From an uncultured Ignavibacteria bacterium (GTDB taxonomy: Bacteria > Bacteroidota > Ignavibacteria > Kapaibacteriales > Kapaibacteriaceae): a stretch of DNA of 64,000 bases. This document shows, in pieces, positions 45,151 to 54,319 of this stretch. The notes below the pieces were generated by a model. That model had not been told where the DNA came from and searched no databases. It saw nothing but the letters and a program-made list of their open reading frames with translations. Within the stretch, counting starts at the first letter, position 1. Every line of letters starts with the position of its first letter. The stretch spans positions 227,169 through 291,168 of the forward strand of contig CAJAIA010000001.1 of NCBI GenBank assembly GCA_903939735.1, in the 5' to 3' direction. The position numbers and the translations under genes were made by a program.

Positions 45151-46362
45151 TTAGCTCGTGTATTCCACTGCCTCGTGGATCAGCGGATCGTTGATCGCTA
45201 CGGCGTTATTCTTGGCGTACTGACGAGCAGCTACGATCATGAAAATACCAGCGAAGAACATCCATCCAGTAAACTCCTGCCATCCAAACACAACGTGTCC
45301 GTGCGCATCTGGAATCGCATGCTTGCTCACAGCAGGCATGATGATGTATGCAAGGTCGAGGAAGTGCGAGAGCAGGATGATAGCAGCTGCTACGACAAGA
45401 ATGCGCGTCTTACGCTTCACGTCTTGGCGCAGAAGCACCATGAATGGCACAACGAAGTGAAGGATCACCAGAGCAACACCGAAGTGCTCCCATCCATACA
45501 TGTTACGCGTAGCGAAGTAGATCGTCTCTTCCGGCAAGTTTGCGTACCAGATGATGAAATACTGCGAGAACGCGATATATGTCCAGAACACAGAGAACGC
45601 GAACATGAGCTTACCCAAGTCATGGAAGTGCTCAGGTGTGATGTACTCACGAAGATGTCCGTTGTTGTAAAGCGCAACCGTCATGATCGTCACAATGGCC
45701 AATGCACCCACGAAGTGTCCGGCGAACGTGTAGACACCCCAGATTGTTGAGAACCAGTGTGGTTCGAGCGACATCAGGAGATCGAACGATGCGAACGTGA
45801 TGCTGAGTGCATAGACGAGCACCCACGGAGCTGCACGCTTCCAGTTCTTACGTGTTGGTGTGATATCCGAACCTGAGGCATCCTGCTTCAGTGAATTACC
45901 CACCACAAAACGGTGCATCCAAATCCAGAAGATCGCATAGACCGCCATGCGGATCATAAATGCTGTCGAATTCAGATACGCTGCCTTCTTCTGAATGATC
46001 ACGTCAGTTGCTGCAGATTCATGCGACCACTCATAGATCGAGTGATGGGACAGCAGATTGACGATGATTGGGATGATACCAACCGCAAGGAATGGCACCA
46101 TACCAGAGAAGTTCTCAGCAACACGGCGGATCGCTGAACTCCATCCCGCACGTGCGAGGAATTGGAGAGCTGAGAAGAACACCATGGTCACACTGATACC
46201 TGCGAAGAACCAAAAGCCGAGCAGATAATCAGCGAAGAAACGTTCTTGACCATTCAGTGCGAAAACTGCTCCAAGACCAAGAGCCCCAAGCGCAGCGAGT
46301 ACGGTACCAATCTTGTTCATCTTCCCGATAAGCGGGGTTGAACCGAGCGAGACATTTGACAT
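45151..46362 (-). CDS. actF: Alternative complex III subunit ActF (NrfD-like quinol-binding membrane protein)
   Basis: The 403-residue product has about ten membrane segments and no cofactor motifs. It belongs to the smaller of the two NrfD/PsrC-like subunits of alternative complex III, which hold quinol sites and possible proton paths. Recognisable blocks are YLLGFWFFAGISVTMVFFSALQFLARAGWSSAIRRVAENF, SIYEWSHE, and LGKLMFAFSVFWTYIAFSQYFIIWYANLPEETIYF. It is the last gene of the operon, 24 bases after actE, and is followed by a terminator. Confidence 0.92.
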   Translation of the reverse strand: MSNVSLGSTPLIGKMNKIGTVLAALGALGLGAVFALNGQERFFADYLLGFWFFAGISVTMVFFSALQFLARAGWSSAIRRVAENFSGMVPFLAVGIIPIIVNLLSHHSIYEWSHESAATDVIIQKKAAYLNSTAFMIRMAVYAIFWIWMHRFVVGNSLKQDASGSDITPTRKNWKRAAPWVLVYALSITFASFDLLMSLEPHWFSTIWGVYTFAGHFVGALAIVTIMTVALYNNGHLREYITPEHFHDLGKLMFAFSVFWTYIAFSQYFIIWYANLPEETIYFATRNMYGWEHFGVALVILHFVVPFMVLLRQDVKRKTRILVVAAAIILLSHFLDLAYIIMPAVSKHAIPDAHGHVVFGWQEFTGWMFFAGIFMIVAARQYAKNNAVAINDPLIHEAVEYTS

Positions 46363-46386
46363 TGTTGTGTTACTCCTGATCGCTGT

Positions 46387-46998
46387 TTACTGAGCTTGAG
46401 TCGTTGGTGCTGCGGATGCTGTTCCTGTTACGCCTTGCATATGGCGGAGATAGCGAACAACGGCCCAGCGGTCAGTTGCATTCATCTTATCGGCATAGCT
46501 TGGCATCAGACCCTGACCTGCACTGATGATGTGGAAGATCCGGGCATTGGAATACCCCTTTGCTTGATCTGCCATAAGGCTTGGGATGTTTTCCCAACGA
46601 CGCTTTGTCATCTGCGATTTTTCGCTGTTGCCATCGTAGTAGTGGCACGGCGAGCAGAACGTATTGAAACGGTTCTGGCCACGCGCGAGCACAAACTCCG
46701 TGTCGGGAAGGTTCGGATCGACGTTCGCTGTTTCGGCAATGTCGATATCCCCTACACCAAGCGTGTATGGCTCAGCTCCGCGAGGTACGGTACCTTCGAC
46801 CGGCTCACGAAGACTCTTGCGATCACTAAAGAAGGTGTTCCCCGATTGCGGAATTGCCTTGAACTGGAGATCCATGTTCGGGTTGATTTCCACCGGTGGC
46901 TCCGTTGAGAACCACATGATCTTGCCGGACAGTACCAACGCGACAAAACCTGCCGCGGCGAGTCCGATGAGAATCAAAATAATGTTGCGTGCGTTCAT
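46387..46998 (-). CDS. actE: Alternative complex III subunit ActE (mono-heme cytochrome c)
   Basis: The product has 203 residues with one N-terminal membrane helix (IILILIGLAAAGFVALVLSG). The single heme-c site is FCSPCHYYDG (CxxCH, about residue 114), with the probable methionine ligand in GLMPSYADKM. A PRGAEPYTLG segment precedes the heme domain. ActE hands electrons from ActA/ActB towards the oxidase or a soluble cytochrome. It lies between actD and actF. Confidence 0.93.
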   Translation of the reverse strand: MNARNIILILIGLAAAGFVALVLSGKIMWFSTEPPVEINPNMDLQFKAIPQSGNTFFSDRKSLREPVEGTVPRGAEPYTLGVGDIDIAETANVDPNLPDTEFVLARGQNRFNTFCSPCHYYDGNSEKSQMTKRRWENIPSLMADQAKGYSNARIFHIISAGQGLMPSYADKMNATDRWAVVRYLRHMQGVTGTASAAPTTQAQ

Positions 46999-47023
46999 GC
47001 GATTTCGCTGTTGTTGTTCGTGA

Positions 47024-47566
47024 TCATTCCGCCGTGGCGTGTACTAGGTGAACATGTGATGCGCCAAGACGTTGGAGCATCTCTGGTGTTCCCTCTGCTG
47101 AGAAGCGATCGTCGTCAGAGTCAATCGTCACAACAAACGTATCGTCGGTTGCCTTCATGAAAGACTCGTCGTGCTGATAGCGGTTGTACCATGTCGGCAT
47201 ACGGCACAGATGGAACAGTCCGATTACCGTGCAAAGCGCAGTTCCAAGGATCGACAACTCGAAGTCGATCGGCACGGAAAACTGCCAATCGAAGAACCCC
47301 TTGCCACCGATATTCAACCGGTAATCAATCGCTCCGGTCCAGTACTGAAGGCCTAGTGCTGACGTGAAGCCCCCTATCAATCCCATAAACGAGATGTAGG
47401 TAAGAATCGACCGCTTGATGCCCATTGCCTTGTCGAGGCCGTGCACAGGATACGGAGTGTGAATGTCCCAATTACGGAACCCGGCGTCGCGAAGCTTCTC
47501 TGCAGCATGCACTGCAGCTTCCACATCTGTGAACTCGCCGATGACGCCGACTGGTGTTGTGCTCAT
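47024..47566 (-). CDS. actD: Alternative complex III subunit ActD (DUF3341)
   Basis: The 180-residue product has a soluble ferredoxin-like N-terminal part (GVIGEFTDVEAAVHAAEKLRDAGFRNWDIHTPYPVHGLDKAMG) and two central membrane helices (about 65-85 and 110-130). The cytoplasmic tail is acidic (TIDSDDDRFSAEGTPEMLQRLGASHVHLV). This is the DUF3341 architecture of ActD, a structural subunit between the NrfD-like pair. No cofactor site is visible. Confidence 0.92.
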   Translation of the reverse strand: MSTTPVGVIGEFTDVEAAVHAAEKLRDAGFRNWDIHTPYPVHGLDKAMGIKRSILTYISFMGLIGGFTSALGLQYWTGAIDYRLNIGGKGFFDWQFSVPIDFELSILGTALCTVIGLFHLCRMPTWYNRYQHDESFMKATDDTFVVTIDSDDDRFSAEGTPEMLQRLGASHVHLVHATAE

Positions 47567-47605
47567 AACGTGACCAACCTGAATCGTTGTTTCGAAAGGG
47601 AGAGA

Positions 47606-49033
47606 TTAGTGGGCTGAGGCATCAGCATGGTGGTCACCATGGTGATGCTTCGGCTGTGCACCTGGCAGAATGCTCTTGATTTCCGCGATCGCAATCACCG
47701 GAACAAACTTTGCGAAGAGCAAGAAGAGCGAAAGGAAGATGCCAAACGTGCCGATGAAGATCGAAATTTCAACCCATGTCGGAGAGTAGTAGCCCCACGA
47801 TGCCGGCAAGAAGTCGTGGTGCAGGGTTGTGGCAATAATCGTGAAGCGCTCGAACCACATACCGATGTTGATGAAGATCGAGATCACAAACATCAGCGGA
47901 AGGTTACGACGAAGCTTCTTGAACCAGTACACCTGCGGAGAGATCACGTTGCAGAGTACCATTGTCCAGTACGCCCATGCATAATCCCCCATCGCGCGGT
48001 TGATGAAGATCCAACGCTCCCAGTCACTACCTGAGTACCATGCGATGAACATTTCCATTGCATACGCATAGCCAACCATCATGCCCGTCGCGAGCATGAT
48101 CTTGTTCATGTTCTCAAGGTGCTTCATCGTGATGAACTGCTTGAGATCGAGGATCTCACGCGTAATCACCAGAAGCGTCATCACCATGGCGAAGCCAGAG
48201 AAGATAGCGCCGGCAACGAAGTATGGCGGGAAGATGGTCGTGTGCCATCCAGGAAGAATACCAACGGTAAAGTCGAACGAAACCACCGAGTGTACCGACA
48301 ACACGAGTGGTGTTGAGATACCCGCAAGGATCATGTACGCGATTTCATAGTGGTGCCAATGGCGTGTCGAACCAGTCCATCCAAGCGACAAGACACCGTA
48401 GATCTTCTTTGCGATATCGCTCTTAACGTAGTTACGGAGCGTCGCAAGGTCAGGAATCAAACCAACAAACCAGAAGAGTGCCGACACCGTGAAGTACGTA
48501 TTCACAGCGAACACGTCCCATGCAAGCGGCGAGCGGAAGTTGATCCACATCTGCATCTGATTCGGATACGGCAGCAGCCAGTAGAAGAGCCACGGACGAC
48601 CCGTATGACTCAACACCATGGTCAGTGCGCAGATCACGGCGAAAATTGTCATGGCCTCGGCCGAGCGATTAATCGCTGTACGCCACTTCTGGCGGAACAG
48701 GAAGAGGATCGCCGAGATGAGTGTACCGGCGTGACCGATACCGATCCAGAACACGAAGTTGGTGATGTCCCATCCCCAACCAATCGGATTGTTCAAACCC
48801 CATACACCGATACCAGTAACGATCGTGTAGTAGAGTGCGAACAAGCCAAGACCGGCCATACCACCTGTGACCGTGAGGGTCGCGAGGTACTTTGGCGTGA
48901 TCTTCGATTCGACGATGCTAGCGATTCGTGCAGTGACGTCACGCAGCGATGGATTGCCCAGGACGAGTTCTTCGCGAACTGGTTCCTCGTGAGAGGAATG
49001 CTGCAATCGTTGTTGTTCTTGGACCACCGTCAT
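47606..49033 (-). CDS. actC: Alternative complex III subunit ActC (NrfD-like quinol-oxidising membrane protein)
   Basis: The 475-residue product has about ten membrane segments of the NrfD/PsrC fold. Visible blocks are WGLNNPIGWGWDITNFVFWIGIGHAGTLISAILFLFRQKWRTAINRSAEAMTIFA and YYSPTWVEISIFIGTFGIFLSLFLLFAKFVPV. It carries the menaquinol site next to the iron-sulfur domain of ActB. The C-terminus is histidine-rich (KHHHGDHHADASAH). It lies 42 bases after actB. Confidence 0.95.
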   Translation of the reverse strand: MTVVQEQQRLQHSSHEEPVREELVLGNPSLRDVTARIASIVESKITPKYLATLTVTGGMAGLGLFALYYTIVTGIGVWGLNNPIGWGWDITNFVFWIGIGHAGTLISAILFLFRQKWRTAINRSAEAMTIFAVICALTMVLSHTGRPWLFYWLLPYPNQMQMWINFRSPLAWDVFAVNTYFTVSALFWFVGLIPDLATLRNYVKSDIAKKIYGVLSLGWTGSTRHWHHYEIAYMILAGISTPLVLSVHSVVSFDFTVGILPGWHTTIFPPYFVAGAIFSGFAMVMTLLVITREILDLKQFITMKHLENMNKIMLATGMMVGYAYAMEMFIAWYSGSDWERWIFINRAMGDYAWAYWTMVLCNVISPQVYWFKKLRRNLPLMFVISIFINIGMWFERFTIIATTLHHDFLPASWGYYSPTWVEISIFIGTFGIFLSLFLLFAKFVPVIAIAEIKSILPGAQPKHHHGDHHADASAH

Positions 49034-49075
49034 GTTGTGTTCCCGTCAATGAATTCGTTTCGTATTCGATCGTAA

Positions 49076-52000
49076 TTAGTGCGAAGCTCCAGCAGCCTTC
49101 TCCGTTGCCGGAGCGTTGACCACCTTCGCGAGGTAGGTCACCGACGGACGAACGTTGATATCCGACAACACGCGGAAGCCGCGATCATCCTTCTGCGTCA
49201 TCGATACGCGGCTCTTCGGATCGTTCATATCTCCGAAGATGATCGCACCTGCTGGACATGCTTCTTGACATGCTGTCACGGCCTCGCCATCGAGCACGCG
49301 TGAACGACCATTGTCACGAGCGTTCCACTTTGCTTCGTGCAAACGCTGCACGCAGAACGTGCACTTTTCCATCACACCGCGGAAGCGGTTCGTGACTTCT
49401 GGATTGAAGACAAGGTCGAGTGGCTTGCGCTCGTCTACCTTGGCGTAATTGAGGAAGTTGAAGCGACGAACCTTGTACGGACAGTTGTTGAGGCAGTAAC
49501 GAGTACCGACACAACGGTTGTACGTCATTTCGTTGAGGCCTTCTGGGGAGTGCGTTGTCGCAGCTACTGGGCACACGTTTTCACATGGTGCGTTTTCGCA
49601 GTGCTGACACAGCATCGGCTCAACAACGGATCCCGGCGATTCCATGTCGCCCGTGTAATACCGGTCGAGACGAATCCAATGCAACTCACGTCCGAGCAAC
49701 ACTTGATCCTTCCCTACCACTGGGATGTTGTTTTCACTTTGACATGCAATCACGCATGATGAACAACCTGTGCACTGGCTCATATCGATGACCATGCCCC
49801 AGCGATGTCCCTTGTACTTGTAGCCTGATGTTGCAGACAGCGGCGTGAGGAAGTTGCCTTCACCCTTTTCACCGTGGGCAAGTGGCTTTCCGTCTGGACC
49901 CTGCGCGTTGAAGTGTTCTTCAACCACGCTGAAGTCGCCCTTGGCCACATCACCGAGCGTCATGTACTTTGCTACCGGACGCTCACCGTGTCCGTCTGTA
50001 AGCGTATGGTGTTGCTGTGTTGTTGCGATGCGTTGGCGCTCGCCCTGCTTCACCGTCACTGTTGATGCGGCATACGAACCAGCGCTCAGAGTGTAGGCAT
50101 TAACACCGACGCCAGCACAGACGATTCCTGTCGACGTGCGACCATAGCCAAGCTGCGTGACGATGACATTGTCTGCCATACCTGGCTGCACCATCACCGG
50201 CAGATCAACTGTACCAGTTGATGTTGCTACCGTGATGACCTGTTCATTAGCCTTGATGACGGCACTCGGCGAAACATCGCTAGCAAGCTGCAGCGATACC
50301 GCCGTTTGTGGACTCATCAGTGCGACGTTGTCCCATGTAATCTTCGTGACAGGATCAGGAAGCTCCTGAAGCCATCCGTTGTTAGCAAGCTTACCATCGT
50401 AGAGTGCAAGAGATGGTGCTGCAAGCACTGCCATACCTGTTGGGTAGGTCGAAGCTGGAAGCGATGCCCCTGCCGAGACGTTCATCGATGCTGCACCGGC
50501 AGCTGCTGATGTCGGCTTAACCGTGCCGTCTTGCAGAACCTTCGTCCACGTTGCTCCACCACTGATTGGCAGGATAGATGTTTCTACCCATGACTTTACA
50601 AACTCAGCGTACGTCGTCATTTCGCCGAGGAACGCAGGGTTAATCTTCTTTGCAAGTGCAATGAGCACGTCTGGCGTTGCAGGAACACCTTCGCAGAGCG
50701 GTGCGATCATCGGCTGTTGTACCGTGATCGTGCCGTCGAATGCAACTGCCGTTCCCCATGACTCGAGCCAATGTGCAGCTGGGATGCTGACCTTCGCCAG
50801 CGACGCTGTTTCGTCTTCGTAGAGATTGATCGCAGCGATCATCGGCACCTTCGCCATCGCTGTCTTGAATGCGCGATTAGCATTGTATTCCGGATTTACG
50901 TCACAGAACACAACAGCGTGTACGGCGCCCGATTCCATATCTGCACGAAGTTGTGCAAGCGCTGCACTCTTCGCGTTCGAGTTTGGAAGAACATTTGCTG
51001 TATCGATGATCTTTCCACTGCCAACTGCACCAAGTGCTGCGTTGATGCTGGTAGCAACTGCATGTGCACGAGGTGAAAGGTGAGGACCGACCATCACAAC
51101 TGCTTCGTTGCTCGATGCAGCTGCACGCAAGCGTGATGCCGCTGTTGTCGCTGCTGCCTTTGTCTCGGCAGAGGCAGATGCTGCAAGTGAACCACCGATC
51201 GCCGATGCTCCTGCAATCTCTGCTTCAAGCGCACCAAGGAATGCCTCGAGCTGCGACGGATGGAGACGAACACGCGCATCAGCATTCATACCCGTCAGCG
51301 AGTATTGTGCTTCAGCGACCGTTACGTGCGACATCTTCGGATTGTCCTTCGTCGGCTTGCGGCGTGCAGCCCAACGTCCTGTGTGATGCAGTGCAAGCTT
51401 ATCTGTGCCGAGGAAGTCAGCGTCAACACTTACGATTACCGATGCCTTCGACAGATCCGGAACGATCACTCCATCGATGCCGAATACAGCTGCGTTAGCG
51501 CGAGCTTCATTGTCTGTAATGATTGCCGGCATGACCGTTGCAGTCACCCATGGCATCGCTGCCGTCATCTGTGCAAGCAGCTGTGTCATCGTTGGAGAGC
51601 AGTGCTCATCAACAACGATAGCGACCTTCTTGCCCGCTGCTTGTGCTTCCGTTACCGCATCAGCAATCTTCGACACCGCAGCGTCAAATGAAGTCGGACC
51701 CGAACCTTGGCGTGGACGACGGATGCGATCTGGATCGTAGAGTGACAGCAATGATGCTTGCATCTCTGATGATGAAGTACCACAGTTGCTGGCATGCAAC
51801 TCGTTACCCTTCACCTTGATCGGACGTCCTTCGCGCGTCTTGACGACAGCACCATACGCCACGTTGCGGTGCATGTACACCGACGTGTAGTACAATGGCA
51901 GACCCGGTGTGGCGTTCTGCAGCGACTTGACTGTTGGGATGAGCTTCTGCTCTGGACGACGGCAGGCAGCTGCCGTAAGCGCCATCGATGCAGAAACCAA

Positions 52001-52153
52001 GGTCATGAAGCCTCGACGGCTAACCGTTGAATCAAGTATCGGTGCTGATGTTGTGCCAGGAGCGAACTCACCAGTTTCCTGTGGACCGTGGGCGAGCTCT
52101 TCGATGCTCTTCCAGGTTGTGTTCGTTGAGCCGTGGAGCGAACGATCGGACAT
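49076..52153 (-). CDS. actB: Alternative complex III subunit ActB (molybdopterin-like plus iron-sulfur protein)
   Basis: The 1025-residue product fuses an MopB-like part with no bound cofactor (about 80-740) to a four-cluster ferredoxin part (about 770-1000). Cysteine sets are CTGCSSCVIAC, CQHCENAPCENVCP, C-x3-YCLNNCP and CTFCVQRL with ACQEACP. One CVGTRYC lacks the usual cysteine, as expected for a 3Fe-4S site. A twin-arginine signal (SRRGFMTLVSASMALTAAAC) ends in a lipobox-like cysteine near residue 63. The middle is unusually rich in alanine. ActB receives electrons from quinol and passes them to the hemes of ActA and ActE. Confidence 0.95.
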   Translation of the reverse strand: MSDRSLHGSTNTTWKSIEELAHGPQETGEFAPGTTSAPILDSTVSRRGFMTLVSASMALTAAACRRPEQKLIPTVKSLQNATPGLPLYYTSVYMHRNVAYGAVVKTREGRPIKVKGNELHASNCGTSSSEMQASLLSLYDPDRIRRPRQGSGPTSFDAAVSKIADAVTEAQAAGKKVAIVVDEHCSPTMTQLLAQMTAAMPWVTATVMPAIITDNEARANAAVFGIDGVIVPDLSKASVIVSVDADFLGTDKLALHHTGRWAARRKPTKDNPKMSHVTVAEAQYSLTGMNADARVRLHPSQLEAFLGALEAEIAGASAIGGSLAASASAETKAAATTAASRLRAAASSNEAVVMVGPHLSPRAHAVATSINAALGAVGSGKIIDTANVLPNSNAKSAALAQLRADMESGAVHAVVFCDVNPEYNANRAFKTAMAKVPMIAAINLYEDETASLAKVSIPAAHWLESWGTAVAFDGTITVQQPMIAPLCEGVPATPDVLIALAKKINPAFLGEMTTYAEFVKSWVETSILPISGGATWTKVLQDGTVKPTSAAAGAASMNVSAGASLPASTYPTGMAVLAAPSLALYDGKLANNGWLQELPDPVTKITWDNVALMSPQTAVSLQLASDVSPSAVIKANEQVITVATSTGTVDLPVMVQPGMADNVIVTQLGYGRTSTGIVCAGVGVNAYTLSAGSYAASTVTVKQGERQRIATTQQHHTLTDGHGERPVAKYMTLGDVAKGDFSVVEEHFNAQGPDGKPLAHGEKGEGNFLTPLSATSGYKYKGHRWGMVIDMSQCTGCSSCVIACQSENNIPVVGKDQVLLGRELHWIRLDRYYTGDMESPGSVVEPMLCQHCENAPCENVCPVAATTHSPEGLNEMTYNRCVGTRYCLNNCPYKVRRFNFLNYAKVDERKPLDLVFNPEVTNRFRGVMEKCTFCVQRLHEAKWNARDNGRSRVLDGEAVTACQEACPAGAIIFGDMNDPKSRVSMTQKDDRGFRVLSDINVRPSVTYLAKVVNAPATEKAAGASH

Positions 52154-52205
52154 AATGCGAACCTTGTTGGATTATCGTTGTTGGCGTGGATCTGACGCTA
52201 TCAGA

Positions 52206-52967
52206 TCAATAGTGACAAGCAGAACAGTTTTCCGGACCAATCCCAGCCTTCTTCGGATGCGGAATACCAGCAACCGTTACCGGTGGGATAGCTGTCTCGT
52301 ACGAACCGAACTGCGGCTCCGTGATTGGCAGCGACTCCCCTACTTGCGCAGGAATCGGCGTGAAGATGTATGCACTGTCGTACAGATTCTTCATGTCGTG
52401 AAGCTTGCCCGTGAAGACACCCGAGATCGGACGTGCACCGACGATGAACTTCTCTGGACTGCGGTGACAGTCGAGACACCAACCCATTGTAAGGGGCTTG
52501 TATTGCGACACAACACCCATCTGTTCGATAGGACCGTGGCAGCTCTGGCAGTCGATCTGTGCACGGATGTGCCGACTGTGGTTGAAGTGCGCATAATCAG
52601 GCACCTTGTGGATGCGAACCCATTCGATCGGACGATTGGCTTCGTAGGCATCCTTCAAGACCTTGATCTTGGCCTCTTGCACCTCATCCTTCGGTGTCAC
52701 TGCCATGTGGCAGTTCATACACGTCTGTGATGTTGGCACTGGCGAATGCGCAGAAACTTCTGCTCCCGCGTGGCAGTACTGACAGTGAATCTGCATCTCA
52801 CCAGCGTGAAGCTTGTGTGAGAACGGCACTGGCTGCTCCGGACGATAGCCGACATCGGCTACATCGTTGCGGAACCCGAAAAACACGATGAGGAATACAA
52901 CGGCTGCAACGGCACCAATAATGGCACCACCAACCTTGACCCCCATGTCGAACCGGCGTGAAAACAT
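52206..52967 (-). CDS. actA: Alternative complex III subunit ActA (pentaheme cytochrome c)
   Basis: The 253-residue product has an N-terminal membrane anchor (VGGAIIGAVAAVVFLIVFFGF) and exactly five CxxCH heme sites: HCQYCHAG, TCMNCHMA, DCQSCHGP, WCLDCHRS and NCSACHY at the very C-terminus. That count and layout are diagnostic for ActA. It lies on the periplasmic face and conducts electrons with ActE. A -7 promoter element and a small hairpin occur in the 66-base gap upstream, the widest gap within the respiratory cluster. Confidence 0.96.
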   Translation of the reverse strand: MFSRRFDMGVKVGGAIIGAVAAVVFLIVFFGFRNDVADVGYRPEQPVPFSHKLHAGEMQIHCQYCHAGAEVSAHSPVPTSQTCMNCHMAVTPKDEVQEAKIKVLKDAYEANRPIEWVRIHKVPDYAHFNHSRHIRAQIDCQSCHGPIEQMGVVSQYKPLTMGWCLDCHRSPEKFIVGARPISGVFTGKLHDMKNLYDSAYIFTPIPAQVGESLPITEPQFGSYETAIPPVTVAGIPHPKKAGIGPENCSACHY

Positions 52968-52994
52968 TCGCTTCCCTTAGCGTGTTATGACGTG

Positions 52995-53002
52995 CAAATA
53001 TA
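52995..53002 (-). promoter_or_regulatory. -7 element for an internal actA promoter
   Basis: Read leftward the sequence is TATATTTG, an exact TAnnTTTG match in the gap before actA. It could allow actA-F to be expressed separately from the oxidase genes. The -33 region is not a good match. Confidence 0.4.
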
Positions 53003-53021
53003 TTGCTCTGAAGAAACCTAT

Positions 53022-53045
53022 CTCACATGTTGTTCACGATGTGAG
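53022..53045 (-). terminator. Small hairpin at the oxidase/ACIII junction
   Basis: CTCACAT and ATGTGAG (7 bp, ten-base loop) flank the stop codon of the small CxxC gene. No T run follows, so at most a weak attenuator or processing signal between the cox and act halves. Confidence 0.3.
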
Positions 53046-53276
53046 CGTGTTTGGATGCTGTCGCAGTCGTCGAGTGATGAAAATCGACGCTACAATAACG
53101 ATGGTTAACGGCACGCCTAACATGAAGAGAATCGACCAGGAGTAGGCGTCTCCAGTCGATCCGTTGCTACCAGCAGAGGTGAAACTATCCTTGCATGCAG
53201 GGCATGCAAAACAATTATCCACACCAACTACAAGAGCAACCAAAAGTGTGATGATTCTGAGGCGGAATGAACTCAT
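53034..53276 (-). CDS. Small membrane protein with CxxC motif, unknown function
   Basis: The product is 80 residues from the ATG at 53276, which overlaps the DUF420 stop by ATGA; the longer open frame upstream is a shadow of the DUF420 gene. A signal-like helix (IITLLVALVVGVDNCFA) leads to CPACKDSF, then a Ser/Gly-rich loop, a second helix (WSILFMLGVPLTIVIVASIFI) and a basic tail RRLRQH. The three cysteines near residues 22-28 would face the periplasm. The position, after SCO and DUF420 and before actA, suggests a metallochaperone or thiol-redox role in oxidase or cytochrome c assembly. That is inference; I know no named family. Confidence 0.72.
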   Translation of the reverse strand: MSSFRLRIITLLVALVVGVDNCFACPACKDSFTSAGSNGSTGDAYSWSILFMLGVPLTIVIVASIFITRRLRQHPNTLTS

Positions 53277-53713
53277 GCTGCTGCAAACCATTGGTACAAC
53301 ATGAAGTACACGATCACTCCGGTGACAGACACATAGAGCCAGATTGGAAGAGTCACCTTTGCGATGCGTCGATGTGGATCGATGCGCATTGCAAGACCAC
53401 GACGAATCGTGATGATGGCTAACACAGGCACGCAGGCTGCAAGAGTGACGTGCGTGATGAGAATGGTGAAGTACACCGTTCTCCATGCCCCCTGCCCCTG
53501 AAATGCTGTGTTAAAGGATCCCGTTGCCTGAAACAACAACCACTTATGCAGAAGGTAGCAGGCAAGAAACACCACGGAGATCACGAAGGCCGTGATCATT
53601 ACTCGACGGTGCTTCTCGATGTTGCGTTCACGAATGAACTTGTAGCCGAGGAGCAGCAACACGGTACTAACTGCGTTCAGCGTCGCATTAATGGCCGGTA
53701 GCGTTTCTGTCAT
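53273..53713 (-). CDS. DUF420 membrane protein (CtaM/YozB-like oxidase assembly factor)
   Basis: The 146-residue product has four membrane helices. DUF420 marks are LNAVSTVLLLLGYKFIRERNIEKHRRVMITAFVISVVFLACYLLHKW and the histidine in ILITHVTLA. Proteins of this family (CtaM in Firmicutes) are needed to assemble active heme-copper oxidases, perhaps in heme or copper insertion. It overlaps SCO upstream and the small CxxC gene downstream by ATGA each, a tight assembly-factor trio. Confidence 0.88.
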   Translation of the reverse strand: MTETLPAINATLNAVSTVLLLLGYKFIRERNIEKHRRVMITAFVISVVFLACYLLHKWLLFQATGSFNTAFQGQGAWRTVYFTILITHVTLAACVPVLAIITIRRGLAMRIDPHRRIAKVTLPIWLYVSVTGVIVYFMLYQWFAAA

Positions 53714-54303
53714 AATCCAAGTCCTTGAAGGTCGCTACGGAGCTTTGCAATAGCGGTTGTGTCTTCCGAGTCGTAGAATCCACGGACTTGCATCGTTGGA
53801 TCTACCAGGACAAATCGCGTGGAATGCATTTCAGGTTCTGCTGGTGATATCAAACCGAATCCCTGTGAGGCCACCTTGAGCATGCTATCCTGTGGCATCG
53901 TTACAAACAACCATGTTCCACCTGGTTGAGCAAACTCCGAAGCATATGCCGACAGCACAGCTGGAGTGTCGAAGTCCGGATCCGATGTGATGGACACATA
54001 CGAGAGCTTGGAGCCAAACTCGCGCTGGATTTGCGCTTGAACGCGGTTGAGCGCCGGACATACCGTCTGACACCGTGTGAAGAAGAACGACCCAAGCCAA
54101 TACTTCCCCGCCACACTGGCGGTAGAAAATTGTCCGCCATTCTGATCTATCGCCGAAAACGGTGCGACCACACGAAACACGGGAAGTGTGTCACGCTGCT
54201 CTGCAGCAGCATCACTTGTTTCCTGTGTCGATGGAGAGCAGGCCGCGGCCACAACGAGTGTGATCACGACGATACCAGCACCGATAAGACTACGATAGGT
54301 CAC
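53710..54303 (-). CDS. SCO1/SenC-family copper chaperone (lipoprotein)
   Basis: The product has 197 residues. Lipobox VVAAAC lies near residue 22. The thioredoxin-fold domain has the copper-binding GSFFFTRCQTVCPALNRVQAQI (CxxxC) and a later histidine in EPEMHSTRFVLVDP. SCO proteins deliver copper to, or reduce, the CuA site of oxidase subunit II. It lies directly downstream of the oxidase subunit IV gene and upstream of the DUF420 gene. Confidence 0.93.
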   Translation of the reverse strand: MTYRSLIGAGIVVITLVVAAACSPSTQETSDAAAEQRDTLPVFRVVAPFSAIDQNGGQFSTASVAGKYWLGSFFFTRCQTVCPALNRVQAQIQREFGSKLSYVSITSDPDFDTPAVLSAYASEFAQPGGTWLFVTMPQDSMLKVASQGFGLISPAEPEMHSTRFVLVDPTMQVRGFYDSEDTTAIAKLRSDLQGLGL

Positions 54304-54319
54304 GAAGCTTCAATCAGAA

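Noticed and set aside
49076-52153. Long open frames opposite and alongside actB, coxA and uvrB
   Set aside because: They are out-of-frame shadows with unnatural composition and no recognisable motifs, arising from the biased codon use of the real genes.
53215-53223. DnaA-box nonamer TTATCCACA
   Set aside because: It is a single copy inside the coding sequence of the small membrane protein (Val-Asp-Asn-Cys) and most likely chance.
53277-53486. Longer version of the small CxxC protein
   Set aside because: The extension is a His/Ser-rich shadow of the DUF420 gene; the ATG at 53276 forms a four-base overlap and a clean signal helix.
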